Assembly (NCBI GenBank): GCA_026874595.1
Contig: CM049320.1
Coordinates: 27,009,214 to 27,073,213 of the forward strand
Length of the DNA: 64,000 nucleotides
Source of the DNA: Sipunculus nudus
Taxonomy: Eukaryota; Annelida; Sipuncula; Golfingiida; Sipunculidae
Reading direction: 5' to 3'
Positions 37,810-50,600 of this stretch are shown here, one piece after another (positions within the stretch are counted from its first letter, which is position 1; each line of letters opens with the position of its first letter). The translations under genes and the position numbers were made by a program. The notes beneath the pieces were generated by a model, which was given only the letters and a program-made list of their open reading frames with translations, ran no database searches and had not been told where the DNA came from.

Positions 37810-39643
37810 AATACGAGATCTGTTGGAAATCCTGGGACGCCCACAGATCTCCTGCACTCAGACATCATTGCCCAGACCAAGTTCTTCTGTGCTGGAGTCG
37901 TGCGCCAGAGTCCTCAATCTCTACGCCTCTCGTCTCTGACGAGTCTCAACCTCCCGCCGGCCACATTTGAGCGCCCTCTCTTGGCCTCGATGACGAATCC
38001 TGACCGTTTGGATCTGCCGTGCTGGTGTGCGTCTCACCAGTCTTCCATCTCCTGGGATGTCCGCTTGTACGTCAGCTGGACATGTAGTACACCTTGTAGT
38101 TCACCCACTCTCTGCGCCCCTGCGCTATCGGCCTCGCCGAAGTGCTCTCCACCCGGGGTAAAGAGCTATGAGAAAAAATACAGAAATACTCCATAACTCC
38201 TATGGCCATTTCATATACCACGGCACGCAAGCCATGAGGGTTTACTGCCCAGAAGGGTTCCTATACCGGGAACGGTACATAATACCCCTGGGTTTATGTC
38301 CGTTACACACACACTTAAAGTCGAACAAATTAAGTTACGTTTTACCAGCGCTGCACGCGCCAAAGGAAATAACATTGGCAGTGTTACCGGTGATACCCTA
38401 ACAGTGGGTGGCATTATTAATAATCCTTTTGAAACATCACATTTTGACATTACGGGAAAAAAATCCCGTATTTCCCTCAACTATAACCTGTACATGGAGT
38501 GACCGACAGCCCCGACTAAAACGGTGTATTAAACATTTAAGCTGTCTTTGGCTTTACAATACATTACCACTAAAATTATACGAAACTGTGCACTGGGGAT
38601 TACAAATACTCTTACTCCACGATACATCGAGCTAACTATATTTAATGTTATATTAAGTATTTTCAGATCTGTATTTATACTGCGAGATAGAGTAAAAAGT
38701 CTACTTTAAGTATTTGCACTCTGTATTCAAACTGCGAGATAAAAGTATGCATCTAAAATTACACTTAAAAGAATGTGTTAAGTGAGAACAACTAACGGGT
38801 CTTCAATCCCAACCTTTAGATTTGCACTCTAAGATCTGCGGCTCGTCTCCTGCTGGGATCTGTCTTCGGTGGCGGCTGTAGTTTAAGTGCGAAGAACTAC
38901 AGTCTTGGAACCCCTTATATTACTGGACTCCACTAAAAGCCACATACTTTTCATGAGATGCATGAATAACAAAACCTTAACAATAAACAAAGTGATTGGT
39001 AGCCCTATGAATATTCATTAGCTCCGACACGCTTGCTAAGCCATTTACACAGGCATGCCCCCTAACCTCTGAACTGGTGACCTTTGGACCTACTAACCCG
39101 AGCGCTCGGCCCCGGTGTGCCAAATTACAATGAGCGCTCACTCAACCAGAACAGCAAAAAATAGTGAGTGATCGCACCCATGTCTATAAATGAGCAATTT
39201 TTTGTGGGGAAATTTTTAACGCGTCACACATACATTCCATTCGGGCCATTAATGTTATCACTGAAGCTATATATCAGGTATACGAAGCCTCGTCTACATA
39301 CAATAAGTATATTTTCAAGTACCTTGCGAGTCAAAGTCCCTCCTCGCTGTGAATATGTTCTCACGCATGCTAACTGTATATATCTGAGTGTAGGATAGTA
39401 GCTTCAGTGTTTCCGGGTTTAAAGACCAGGTATGTATGTATGTATGTATGTTGATCAGTATACAAACAAGTGGTGAATACAAAAGGAATGTAGATACAAA
39501 CAATTCTAGAGTGATGTGTCAGTATATGCGTTATATGACTTATTAAAGTGTCATACATATGTTCACGCTAAGCAGCCATTATACAATCTAATCTTGAATC
39601 GAAGGGTTCTCATTACGTGATAGTATGTATATGTTCCAGATAA

Positions 39644-39709
<66 letters not shown>

Positions 39710-40500
39710 CAGCAATTTAGTAGTCTTGACAAGCATTCAACAGCATCGTATACCTTTTCCCGTGGACTACAGTCGCACCAACCAACATTGATACACTGCC
39801 ATTTGTGAATATGAGTTATCATGAACTATACAGGAAGTTCGTTTCTTTGAATGAATTACTTGTTGTTTTCAAATGATTAGCTTAATCCTTGGCAGAGAAG
39901 CAGTAATAAAAGGTAAGCTTGGATAAGGCCATGATATCAATTTGTAATTTTTTATAAAGCCGTTTGGCTGAATTCTCTTGAGACATTGGTTTTTAATAGG
40001 TTCATATATTTATAATGTATACACACAATGCTGGGCCTATAGGAAAACATCTTTAACACACCGGCTACTTAACCAGCAAACTAAGGCCTTTATATTGTCA
40101 AACTACCTGGCTTCAGTTGAACTAAAATACCAATGACTTATACATATTGTAAATCCTTAGAATACCCCCTCTATCAGATCTGCTAAATATAAATATACGT
40201 TCGTGGTTAGTCTGAAGATTTTAAAGTTTCTGTATATATACAGAAAAAAAACAGCGACATAAATAAATAAATATAGATATGTATGTATATCAAACGAATG
40301 TGATAATATATCGTAATGTTGTTTTTTCATGTCCCATGTTCCCACGTGCCACCTTTTTTTTTGTTTAAGTGTAAGTTTGTAGTGTAAGTTGAGAATATCT
40401 CCATATTATAAAACAACGTTATATTCTTTTGTGATACACAAATAATTAGAACTCTCATATCCGTGGGTCGGCCTTGTATTAAACCAAAGTTTTAAAAGTT
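37810..40500. other. Non-coding stretch with a GC-richer block
   Basis: 37810-38200 is GC-richer and locally open in more than one frame (for example a 98-codon frame at 37900), but no family is recognised and neither splice sites nor codon pattern favour one strand. It may be a decayed gene piece. The rest holds an AT microsatellite at 39643-39707 and nothing else recognised. Confidence 0.4.
39643..39707. repeat. (AT)n microsatellite
   Basis: AT run with one GT interruption. Confidence 0.9.
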
Positions 40501-40543
40501 CATACAGTTAATCATCAATTGGGAGCAGGATATAAAGCCGGCC

Positions 40544-40687
40544 ATGGAAAAACCACTTAATCATCAGCTTCTGATCTCCTCCTTGAGGGGTAAAATATGC
40601 CGAATGCTTGACCTACAAACTACAGTTTTACTGGACGACCTGGTCGCCAAAGGAGTTCTATCAGAAACCCAACTGGAAAACATAAGG
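40544..40687 (+). CDS. Exon 1: CARD, first half
   Basis: 48 codons from the ATG, ending in phase 0 at GTAGGA. Reads MEKPLNHQLLISSLRGKICR and, later, LLDDLVAKGVLSETQLENIR. The spacing of Leu/Ile and the LxxxGVLxxxxxxxI pattern are those of CARD helices 1-3 (compare CRADD and caspase-9). A TATAAA lies only 14 bp before the ATG, too close to be the promoter for this start. Confidence 0.8.
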
Positions 40688-40828
40688 GTAGGAATTATGT
40701 TATATTGGTGTATATATTCTCTTGTTTCTCTTTTTAAGTGATCATCTCAAGCGACAATTTTGATTTCCGTGATTAAAGGGCATTTACTTTTCATAGCCAC
40801 TGTCCACATTATCGTCTGTCTATTAACG

Positions 40829-40880
<52 letters not shown>

Positions 40881-42554
40881 AGTAAAGGGATAAGCTTTCC
40901 TCATAAAGAGATATCTAAATTTTTTAGAGAAATGTGTAGTGTAATGTTTTCCTGCAGTGTGACATTTATACCTCAAGCTCCTACTGTTCTTAGCATTAAG
41001 GATAATCATTTACTGCGGATTAAGTCGTCTGGTTTTAATTCTATTTGGACATCTTTATATATACATCTTTTCTATCTATTAAACCTGAGAAAATATATAT
41101 TTCAGCTGCAGAAAACCAACACGCTTCAGGTGTCAGAGCTTCTGTCACACTTTTCCCGCCGTACGCCAGAAGACTTTTCCGTTTTCCTCTTGGCACTTCG
41201 TCAGAATGACCAAACACATTTAGCAGATTTCATAGAATGCGAGTATCCTTTTCATTTTTCTAAGCATATTCATGCTTTGTTTCTTGCAATACAAACTATT
41301 TTATTTGCATAACAATACATCAATATTTATATTCTAATAATTCTAAATATTGCCCTTTTCAGGTTCGGATATTGCAGAGATAATGATAACTAAACCACGT
41401 ATAGTATTTATATCAAAAACAAGTGACCTTGACGACCCTGGGGTAAGATCTCTTATGGAGGACATGAAGATTTCTTTGTCGTACATTGATGATGAAAACA
41501 TTTCTGAAATAGCTGATGAAGACAGCGTAAATACATTGGATCTAACTGGCGTTACTCTTCTGAGAGGAGCAGTACCGGATACGGCTGCTGTAGTTCGTAA
41601 ATTGAGGAAGAGTGTTGCTGAAAAGATGCCTGTTGCATACCTTGTCGTAAATACCATTGAGGAATGCCTTGGAAATCAGAATCAATTGGAAGCGATAAAG
41701 GAATGTAAAGTTAACTATATGTCTCATCCAAATAAAATATTCTTCCTTGGAGAAGAGATAGAGAATAGATGGGCTAAACATTTGGAACATGGCACTGAAT
41801 GTTTCCTTTACATCCCGGTTCCCATATCCGTAAACGAAAAATGCCTTGCAACTGAAGGATCGGAAGAAGCTCAGATGCAAGTCCTTTTTGATTTGTCACG
41901 TGTAAATCCCAGGGAACTCACAAATCTGTATTATACAGCCTTGGATAACGTAATCAGGGACTTGCTACCTTTGTCGGTTTCACTTCTTCTACCAGCTGGA
42001 ACAGATTCCAGTTATATTTCTGGTCTCCCAGAGGCGGCACACGTGCTGACGTTGGCCTCTGAACAGGAGATTATTTCCGTGTTTAGGGACAATACCGTCT
42101 GAGTGTATCTTGAAGATAGTGGGCCTTTGACCTGGACACGAATGTTGCCAATGGTCTATGGAGTCCCTCAGTTGCTTCCTGTGGGGTCTGAAATGATCAG
42201 GATTTTGGATAACGAGGTCCTTACAAAGCCTATTACATGGATTAAGACGTCGTGTTTGGCGCAAATGATAAAGAACATGGTGAAACGACGACAGGCTGCT
42301 TATGACTATGCCCGGAAAGTTACCACGGCCTTTCTCTGTTGTCCAAAGGTGGTACAGTCAAGAACAAACTTTTTCATGGCGTGTTTTCGTGAGTTACTCT
42401 TGCATTATCTTATACTGCAGATTAGAAACCGTATGTGGAAATTTTGCGATGCGTACACAGAAATATTTATAAGAAAACACCTCATTATAGATAAGCATAA
42501 TGTAAGGAGAAAAGAAAAGTAAGTTAACGTTTATTTGTGTACACTTCAAACCAG

Positions 42555-42616
<62 letters not shown>

Positions 42617-45600
42617 ATAATATTTATACATATTTAATTTTCCATAGGAAACAATATGGTACGACTAAAGTCAAAGGTTGTAAGAAAATCCTCTGAAATG
42701 ACCGACAATGCCAAGCCCTTAGCACCAGATATATACAGTGTCCTCGCGAGCGCTCTACAGGTTTTGATATGGTACCCAGGATGGACAGATACAGAGAGTA
42801 GGGCTTCCACAGAACAAATGAACTTAAAGATTCTGAAGGAACTTGAAAAGAACTTACCCGCTGGAACAAAGGAACTTTCTGTAAGCCAGGGAACCATTTG
42901 TCAATACCTCTATGTTCGAAATGAGGAAGCGTATATTGAACTTGCAAATAATGTCAGAGACGGAAAGACAACTGATGCTATGCTGAATGTAATCCTCCTA
43001 CTTTGGCCGTGTATATTGCGAGATGAGGACCCGAGAAACTATGGAGTCCAAATGGAACTCTACTCCAACAGACCTGACGAAGATTGTAAGTTATATTGTT
43101 AGATGGGTCATATGTAATAAGTAATATTACTCTTTTAATGTAGAGAAGCGGTGCGTCATTTAAAAAAAACTAATCCTATTGATGAATTACATTTTAATCT
43201 CTTGTATGTTAATTATTTTAGTAAGCGCAACACACAAGGCTTGGATGGAAGATGAACAGGTTAGTGTTTGACCAGTGAATTGTTCTGTTTCCTTATAACT
43301 ATCCAAGTCAAAACGAACCACGGTTTTTTAACATTGCTTTTTTTAACACATCTATAGGGTTTAGTAATATTTTAGGGAAACTTGTAAACTTGCTTGTAAT
43401 GGGTCACTCGTTATCCAGTCTGCTTTAAAAAATACTCAAATACTTTGTGCACAGAATGTGGCCTTTGCCAGGGCGTTAAATGTGGGAGCTTCAGTTATTG
43501 CGAAAAAACTGATAGATCTGTCCGAGAATCTCGACTGTAATTGTGAGGCATGTACTTTGTGCTGAAACCACGTTCCATTCAAGATTATATTTCATGTAAC
43601 GTTTTCTGCTAATAACCTTAAAAACCTTTGATGATTAAGAGGTTGGCATTTTATTGTCAATGTGCTATATGACAAATTTATTTTATGTGTAATAATTTAC
43701 CGTATTTATTTGAGAAATATTTCATTAATGTCTTGTACAAATGTTCTAAATAAATGTGTTTTTTTCTGAGAAAGGCATTCAGAACTGTACGTAAATGTGT
43801 AATACAGCACTGGACCAACGCTATTCAATGACGAGAGACCACAACATATTCATGTTTTGAGGGATTGCAATAGACAACAATATATAACTTTAACCTATCT
43901 TTTTTTCAAAGAATGGACAAACATATATGCATATAGCTGCTGCTGTTGGAAGTCAGGAAGCAGTGACGCTATTAATAGACAAAGGTGCAAATATTGATGC
44001 TTTGGACAAGGTACAACTATTTTCATATTATATTCAGATATTTCACTTTGGAGAACGTACTGTGCTGCCAGAGGTTACTTCTGTCAGTACAGTACACAGG
44101 TTGCAAAGGTAATGCATAAAACTTCGCTATTCAAGAGTTTACCTTTTCCATCGCGACGGGACTTTTTCTGTCCATCTGGTTGACACTGTTCTATTATTCA
44201 GTCCCTATTTTACATAGAGCTGCCACAAGTTGACTTTGATTCGGCCTTATGTTCACCTAACCTTGTATGATATCTCAGCTACCTGGTCAGCACATGCTCC
44301 TCTGGTTTAGGGTGTATCATATGTGTCAGTGTAAATATGTATATTTGTAAAAGATGCTCTGGTGCTTTAACCGTAGGTTTATATATATGCAACATTTTTT
44401 TGGTCAGGCCTCTTTTTGCTAGTCCACTATTCCAACCGATTTTGCTGTGAATTGGGACTCATACTTCCCATTCATGTGTGTCTTTTCATATTCCATATTG
44501 GAGATATGTCGATATGTATTTTTATCTAATATTTATAAATATTTCTTATTTCCTATGATCCGCCGATACAAGTTTGGTTAAAATGTCCATAATACATGTT
44601 ATATCAATATACTACATTATTTTAGGACTGCAGTACTACTTTTTTCGTTAGCGTCTGTAACAGGAAAGCCGACCTTGTGGAAATGTTATACTGTTGTGTC
44701 TGAATATCACAACACTCAATCGTTCACACTTCATATACACTAAAAAAAATATGCTACATTCTTAATTTGACTTTTGTAGGAAGGGAAAACAGCACTACGG
44801 CTCGCCTGTGAAATAGGTGATGCTGATGTTGTGGATATGTTGATAACCCATGGGGCCAAAACAGATGCAAAAGACAAGGTTTAATGTTATCCCTAATAAT
44901 TTCAGACAAGTTTAGGTACTGAACGATAGAGAACTTATCAAAATTCGATGGTTTAGAGTTAAGCATACTATGAAATTACGTTCCAGATTTCCCTTGTTTC
45001 AATGTCGGCTTTGTTGTTGTTTTTTATTATTTGTTTTTTTTTTGCGGGGGGGGGGGGGGGTTAAAGCCAGGGCTAAAATAGAGCCAAGAAATTAAATCAG
45101 AAAATTTAAACCGTGATATCGCATTTTGCACAAAATTCTTAGCTTTAAAACTGCGTTATCCCGGTTTCATGTTATTTAAAGAACGACTGCAATATATTAT
45201 CATGGGACTTAACAATAACTGTAGTGTATTATCGGTGTTCAACGAGTGTAACTATGTAATAAGCAGCAATTTTTCTGTTGACACTCGTTTTTATCTTCAG
45301 AACAATTAATTAGAGCATTATGAAAACGAATGTATACATGAGAGCAAACAAAGAAATGTAAATTTACCCCTAAGTACCGATATTGCATAGAAATGTGTCG
45401 TAAATTGCCGACTGATACAGATCAATTTTAATATACTTTCAGAATGATACAACACCACTCATAGCAGCGTCAGCTTGTGGTCATAGCGAGGCAGTAAATG
45501 TGTTGTTAAATGCAGGCGCTGATACGAATGCAGCAACAGAAGTATATATTATAATATGTAGCAAATTTATATTACAATACTTTCACGAAGCAGTGATTAT

Positions 45601-47644
45601 ACAATCTAAAACAAATGTCTTTGTTATGTGTGTGTCAGATATAATATAAAACTCTTTAATTGAGTGATTTTATAAGAAAATTGACGTAAACAAAATAATT
45701 TTAAAGCTAAAAAAGTTATGGTATTATAAAAACGGTATGTATTTATATACATATATATATAAATAATCTCGAACATTATAATCAGAGGGAAAACGGAATC
45801 TTTTTTCATAGGGTTCAATCGGTTCACATATTTATAAATATATTTCAGTTGAATATATTTTAAAATATGAATGACAGGACGGTGTAACTTCGTTGATGGC
45901 AGCAGTTGCCTTTAACCACGGAGAAATTGTGACTCTATTGTTAGAGAAAGGGGCTGATGTCAATGCAACTGCAGAGGTATGACAAAAGGGGCATTGATAA
46001 GCATTGTTTATCGCATATAACAGAGTAAAATCATTGAGTTTTGCTTTCCCTAAATTGCAGTTATTAAATCATAGTTTAACTAGTGATGTCATAGACGCCT
46101 AAATAGTACTTAATTTTGCATGCAGGAACGGAGATTCCTCATTCTGAATCAAACACTACTAAATGTTTAATGCAATACGACATGGCAAGTTGTGCGACAT
46201 GCCACAGGTTGCGAAACCTGGAACGAAAAGTAAGCGGGCTGGTTAATCACAGACCACAATTACATTAACTTGACATAAGATAAAACAAATCAGAGTTTTA
46301 TGTTCATTTCACTTATGTGCCTACATATAAAACACCGGCATTGTAGGACGGGACATCAGCCCTGTATATTGCGAGTGATGCGGGTCACGCCGGTGCAGCT
46401 GAACTCTTGATAAGACACAGGGCCCAAGTAGACCAAAATGATCGGGTATCACACGTTTAGTTTTGCGTAAAACCATTTCATCATATCAAAACTATCAACA
46501 TGTTATTTAGAAGGATTAAGATAATATAAGCAAATGGCAAAGTTGTAAACTCTGTATCTTTACTATTTAGCTATGGCTTTCTTAAATATGTATGCTCACA
46601 TGTCTATATGATGTGTACTATATAAACATTTTAGTGTTTAATGCTATATATGTTATGTCCCTGTAGAACGAACGCACTGCCCTTTTCGCTGCATCATCAG
46701 CACGCCATGCCGATGTCATTGATTTGTTGTTGAGCCATGGAGCAAATATAGACCATAGAGATAAGGTGTCTTTTTAACCATAAGTTTTACTCTGATATGA
46801 TATTGCGACATCTATGTTTAAAGAGACCTTAGTTATGATACATGTTTAAAGGTTTTTAAATCAGCTTGCTCTTAGATTAATCAAGCCTTTACGTTTGAAA
46901 TAATAAAAGAAAGTTCTCAAACAAAATCGCAACTCAAAACAAAAAAGTAAAATCATAACACATCTTTAGTTAAACGTAACTGGCCGGATGCTTAAACCGT
47001 TTTACCGCAGATACTGGTAATGAAGCCTGGGAGGCTGGTTAAAGTGAATGATTGTAATAGAAAATATTTACCCTCTCTCTACTTTAAAGTTTCATGTGAT
47101 GCATTTTTACATTGTTTCGTATTTTTCAGCAAGGTGTCACACCACTGATTACGGCTTCACAGAAAGGACACGCCGAGATGGTTCGCCTACTCTTGGATAG
47201 AGGCGCTGACGTCTGTGTGTTCGACAAGGTTAGAGACACATTTTATATAAACATTTTATACACCTGCTATTAGATTCAAACATAATAATCAGCACACCAA
47301 AGACTCATCATATAATCTTTCTTTATATCACTTATGACTGTATATTACAAACATAAAATAGACCTACTTGAAAATTATAAAACTATTGCACCTGATACTG
47401 ATTTCATCATATTCGAGTTGCCATTCACTATATAGTTTGTTCATTTACTATATATTGAGTTCATATTCTCGTAGTTCATGGATGGTCAGTTTAACAATCA
47501 ACAATAAATGCCAGATGCCATTTAATTTTGACATTATTAAAAAAACTGCCAATCCGTCTTAAAGTTAGACCAGTCTTCCATTTCACGTTAGGAGAGTCGG
47601 AGTTGTAACGATGTATGTTAACTGTAAAATAACATTTTAAAAAG

Positions 47645-47695
<51 letters not shown>

Positions 47696-50600
47696 TACAT
47701 ATATATATATATAAACAGTTAATACGTAATATAGTTTTGTTCTAATTTATGTAGCAGACTGAATTTGCTTTTGAATTGGCCGTATAGCATATACAAAAAT
47801 CATTATACAAATTAGGAGGATATGAAAACATTATCCTTTGCTCTGTTTGCAATATTTGCAACATTTCCTGTTATATATTTTAGGTGCAAGTGAATTATAA
47901 AATTACGCACCTGAAGCACCTAAATTACAATATGTTAAAATATGTTGTATACAGGAAATGGGATCGTCGGTATTTCTGGCAGCGTCACAGGGACACTTGG
48001 AAACTCTACGATTACTACTTGATCATGGCGCAGCAGTTGATAGCAAATGTCAGGTAGATACAATATTTGAAAGCCTCTAGTTAAAAGAAAACATCATTAG
48101 AACAAAGTTATGTAAATATGGATATGTGTGTACCATTAAAGAATGCACGTAGGATGGACTTTTATAATTAATCGTTCCTGACATAAAATTCACCGTGTGT
48201 CTAAATATACATGTTCTATCAATCATTTTTCCAATCTCAGGCGGACACCACGCCCCTGATTGTGGCATCGCAAAATGGCCATTATGATGTCGTGGCTATT
48301 CTTCTGGGAAGAGGAGCAGCAGTTAACTACTCTGATAAGGTAACATAAGGAACATATTGCGAAAATATAAAATACACTTCATACAATCGTGCATTACTCG
48401 TACTTTCTTTATGTTAAAGTGTATAAACTACAAAAACACGTTTCTTAGACTAGTATTTACATTAGTTTATCTAAAAATTCATATAATCCAAGGTATTTAA
48501 TATAGAAAATATTTGTAGTGCAAAAAAAATTGTTTACAAACTTAGCCATTTTTAGACATCGTCGTTAACCTTTACTGCAATCTTTTTACACGTGCATGTT
48601 ACCTATATAAAGAAAACAAATATAAAGTTCTTTATATACGCGAATTAATCAATAAAAACTTATTCAAGAAATACCGGACTCCATTGAGAGCGGCTGTTAT
48701 CAAAAGGAATGTTGATGTCATTGAGAAATTGCTAGCCTATGGAGCTGATGTAAACCAGCTTAACGGAGTAAGTTGGTTTTTTTTCGTATTCAGGAACTCA
48801 AGATTCGTGCCCTTATCTACGTTGACTTTGTCTGATGTTTACCATCTTGCATATTAGAGGCTGATCCACACCTTGAGCCGTTTCAGATATGTGCTCTTGA
48901 AATGCTTGGCACCTATTGATATGTAGGACGAAACAATAAAAATAAATACAATATACATGATCAAGAAACGCTCACCCTTTAATGGTGTCAGATGTAGTCA
49001 GCATGGTTTCTGTGTATTGTTCATACAAAAGAGACAGAATAAAACATTTCAGGCTAACTGATGCGGGAAATAATCTTTCGACTACCGATTGGCCAATAAT
49101 GTATTACCTTTCACTTAATTCTTTTGAGACAATAGCTTTACAGCTTGGCAAAACGCCACACGATCATTGCGATACATTAATTACTGGAGTTCAGAGCTAT
49201 TGCAAATCGTGCTGAAGACATCAATCAAAACGAAGTCATGCGCGACGGACCTTGGTGACGCCGTTGTCACGTCACTGTTATCTTATACACAGTTCTCTTA
49301 ACAAAGAATTCTGTGTAGGAGCGTTTAAGGGTTCATATGTATAATTTTGCGAAAGGGGCAGAGCGTAAGAGCACTAGCCATGGTGGTTATGTCAATTATG
49401 TTGCAGATATTTTGTATTTCTATTTTTATCGAATGCAATAATTTCAGAGGCTGAGGCACTGCCTCTGGGATGCCGCTTATCAAGGATCCACTGACATTAT
49501 TGAGAAACTGATTTCGAGAGGCTCGATTGTTGACCTAGCTGACCAGGTTGGTCTTACTTGAATATTTACACGCGTAACCCGAGAGTTGGAATCATAGAAA
49601 GGCATTCAAATATATATTTTCATGTTTTTGTATTTTATCCGTATGAAAAATTAACTCTTTAAAAATAAACAGAATGTTCATGCTTTACCATTATTCAAGT
49701 AAACATTGCAACGAACCATTTTAGCTTATAATTTCAATGATTGTTGTAGTTTAACCTAAAATTATAATCAAGATCATACTCTTCTAACTCGTGAAAAAGC
49801 GCTTTGCGCAGGTTGGTCTTTCTATCGAAAAATATTTCCATTTCTAAGACGGTTGTTTATAAGATAAAGTGTTTTAGTGTACCGGTGTCGTCTTCACGCA
49901 AAGGAAGTGGGCAACTTAGGTGAAAGGTCAACTGAAATATGTCATGGAAGAACCGGATCCAGTATAATCCCATCAGTGCCATTATTTTTAAATTTCACAA
50001 TTTAATAATGCATCCAACACCAGTCCGTATTCAACACCATACTTGGTAATACAGTTGTATTTCTGAGACTTAAACTTATTCAGTGTCTCATCATAATTCC
50101 ACATTAAATTATGTACTCTTTTTTCAGGATAGCATTACACCACTGATAAAAGCATCACAGGAAGGACCCGCTGACGCGGTCAGTTTGCTTTTGGATAAGG
50201 GGGCAGATGTACATTTTTCTGATAAGGTGAGATCTTCTTTTGTAAATTTAGTGTACCGGTTGCTTTGATGCTCGCATTGTAACATGGTCTATGCTCGTTT
50301 CAACACCTTTATCCAATACACATTTAGTAATATTTCGGCCAAATGTATATGAACCATTATTAAAGGGGTAAATGTAAAAATTCTTGATGCTTTACGTTAC
50401 TGAGAAATAAATTTAATATGAGACGCCCGAAAGAGCCGGACCTGGATGGGAAAACCTACAGGAATAATGGAGTGATTGCCAATGACTATTTTTGTATTAT
50501 CATTTAACGTATGAGGAACATGTGTGACGTACCACATGTGACGTGATATTTATGAATCGTCGAATGTTTGTAGTAGGGAATCGTCAGCTTAGATTTTGAC

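Noticed and set aside
37900-38480. Protein-coding gene in the GC-richer block
   Set aside because: Open frames exist on both strands, but none shows a known domain or consistent splice sites. It may be a decayed gene piece.
40932-41105. Upstream extension of exon 2 as coding
   Set aside because: The frame is open, but it begins in intron sequence. The CARD pattern and the TTTCAG acceptor start at 41106.
42100-42102. Selenocysteine recoding of the TGA
   Set aside because: Neither the protein family nor the residue context suggests a selenoprotein, and no SECIS-like element could be identified by eye.
42431-42522. Exon 3 continuing to the donor at 42519 or 42502
   Set aside because: Those donors do not match the phase of exon 4; GTATGT at 42431 does.
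41343-42947. Minus-strand open frames over exons 3-4
   Set aside because: They are shadows of the plus-strand CARD-ankyrin exons, which have matching splice sites and phases.
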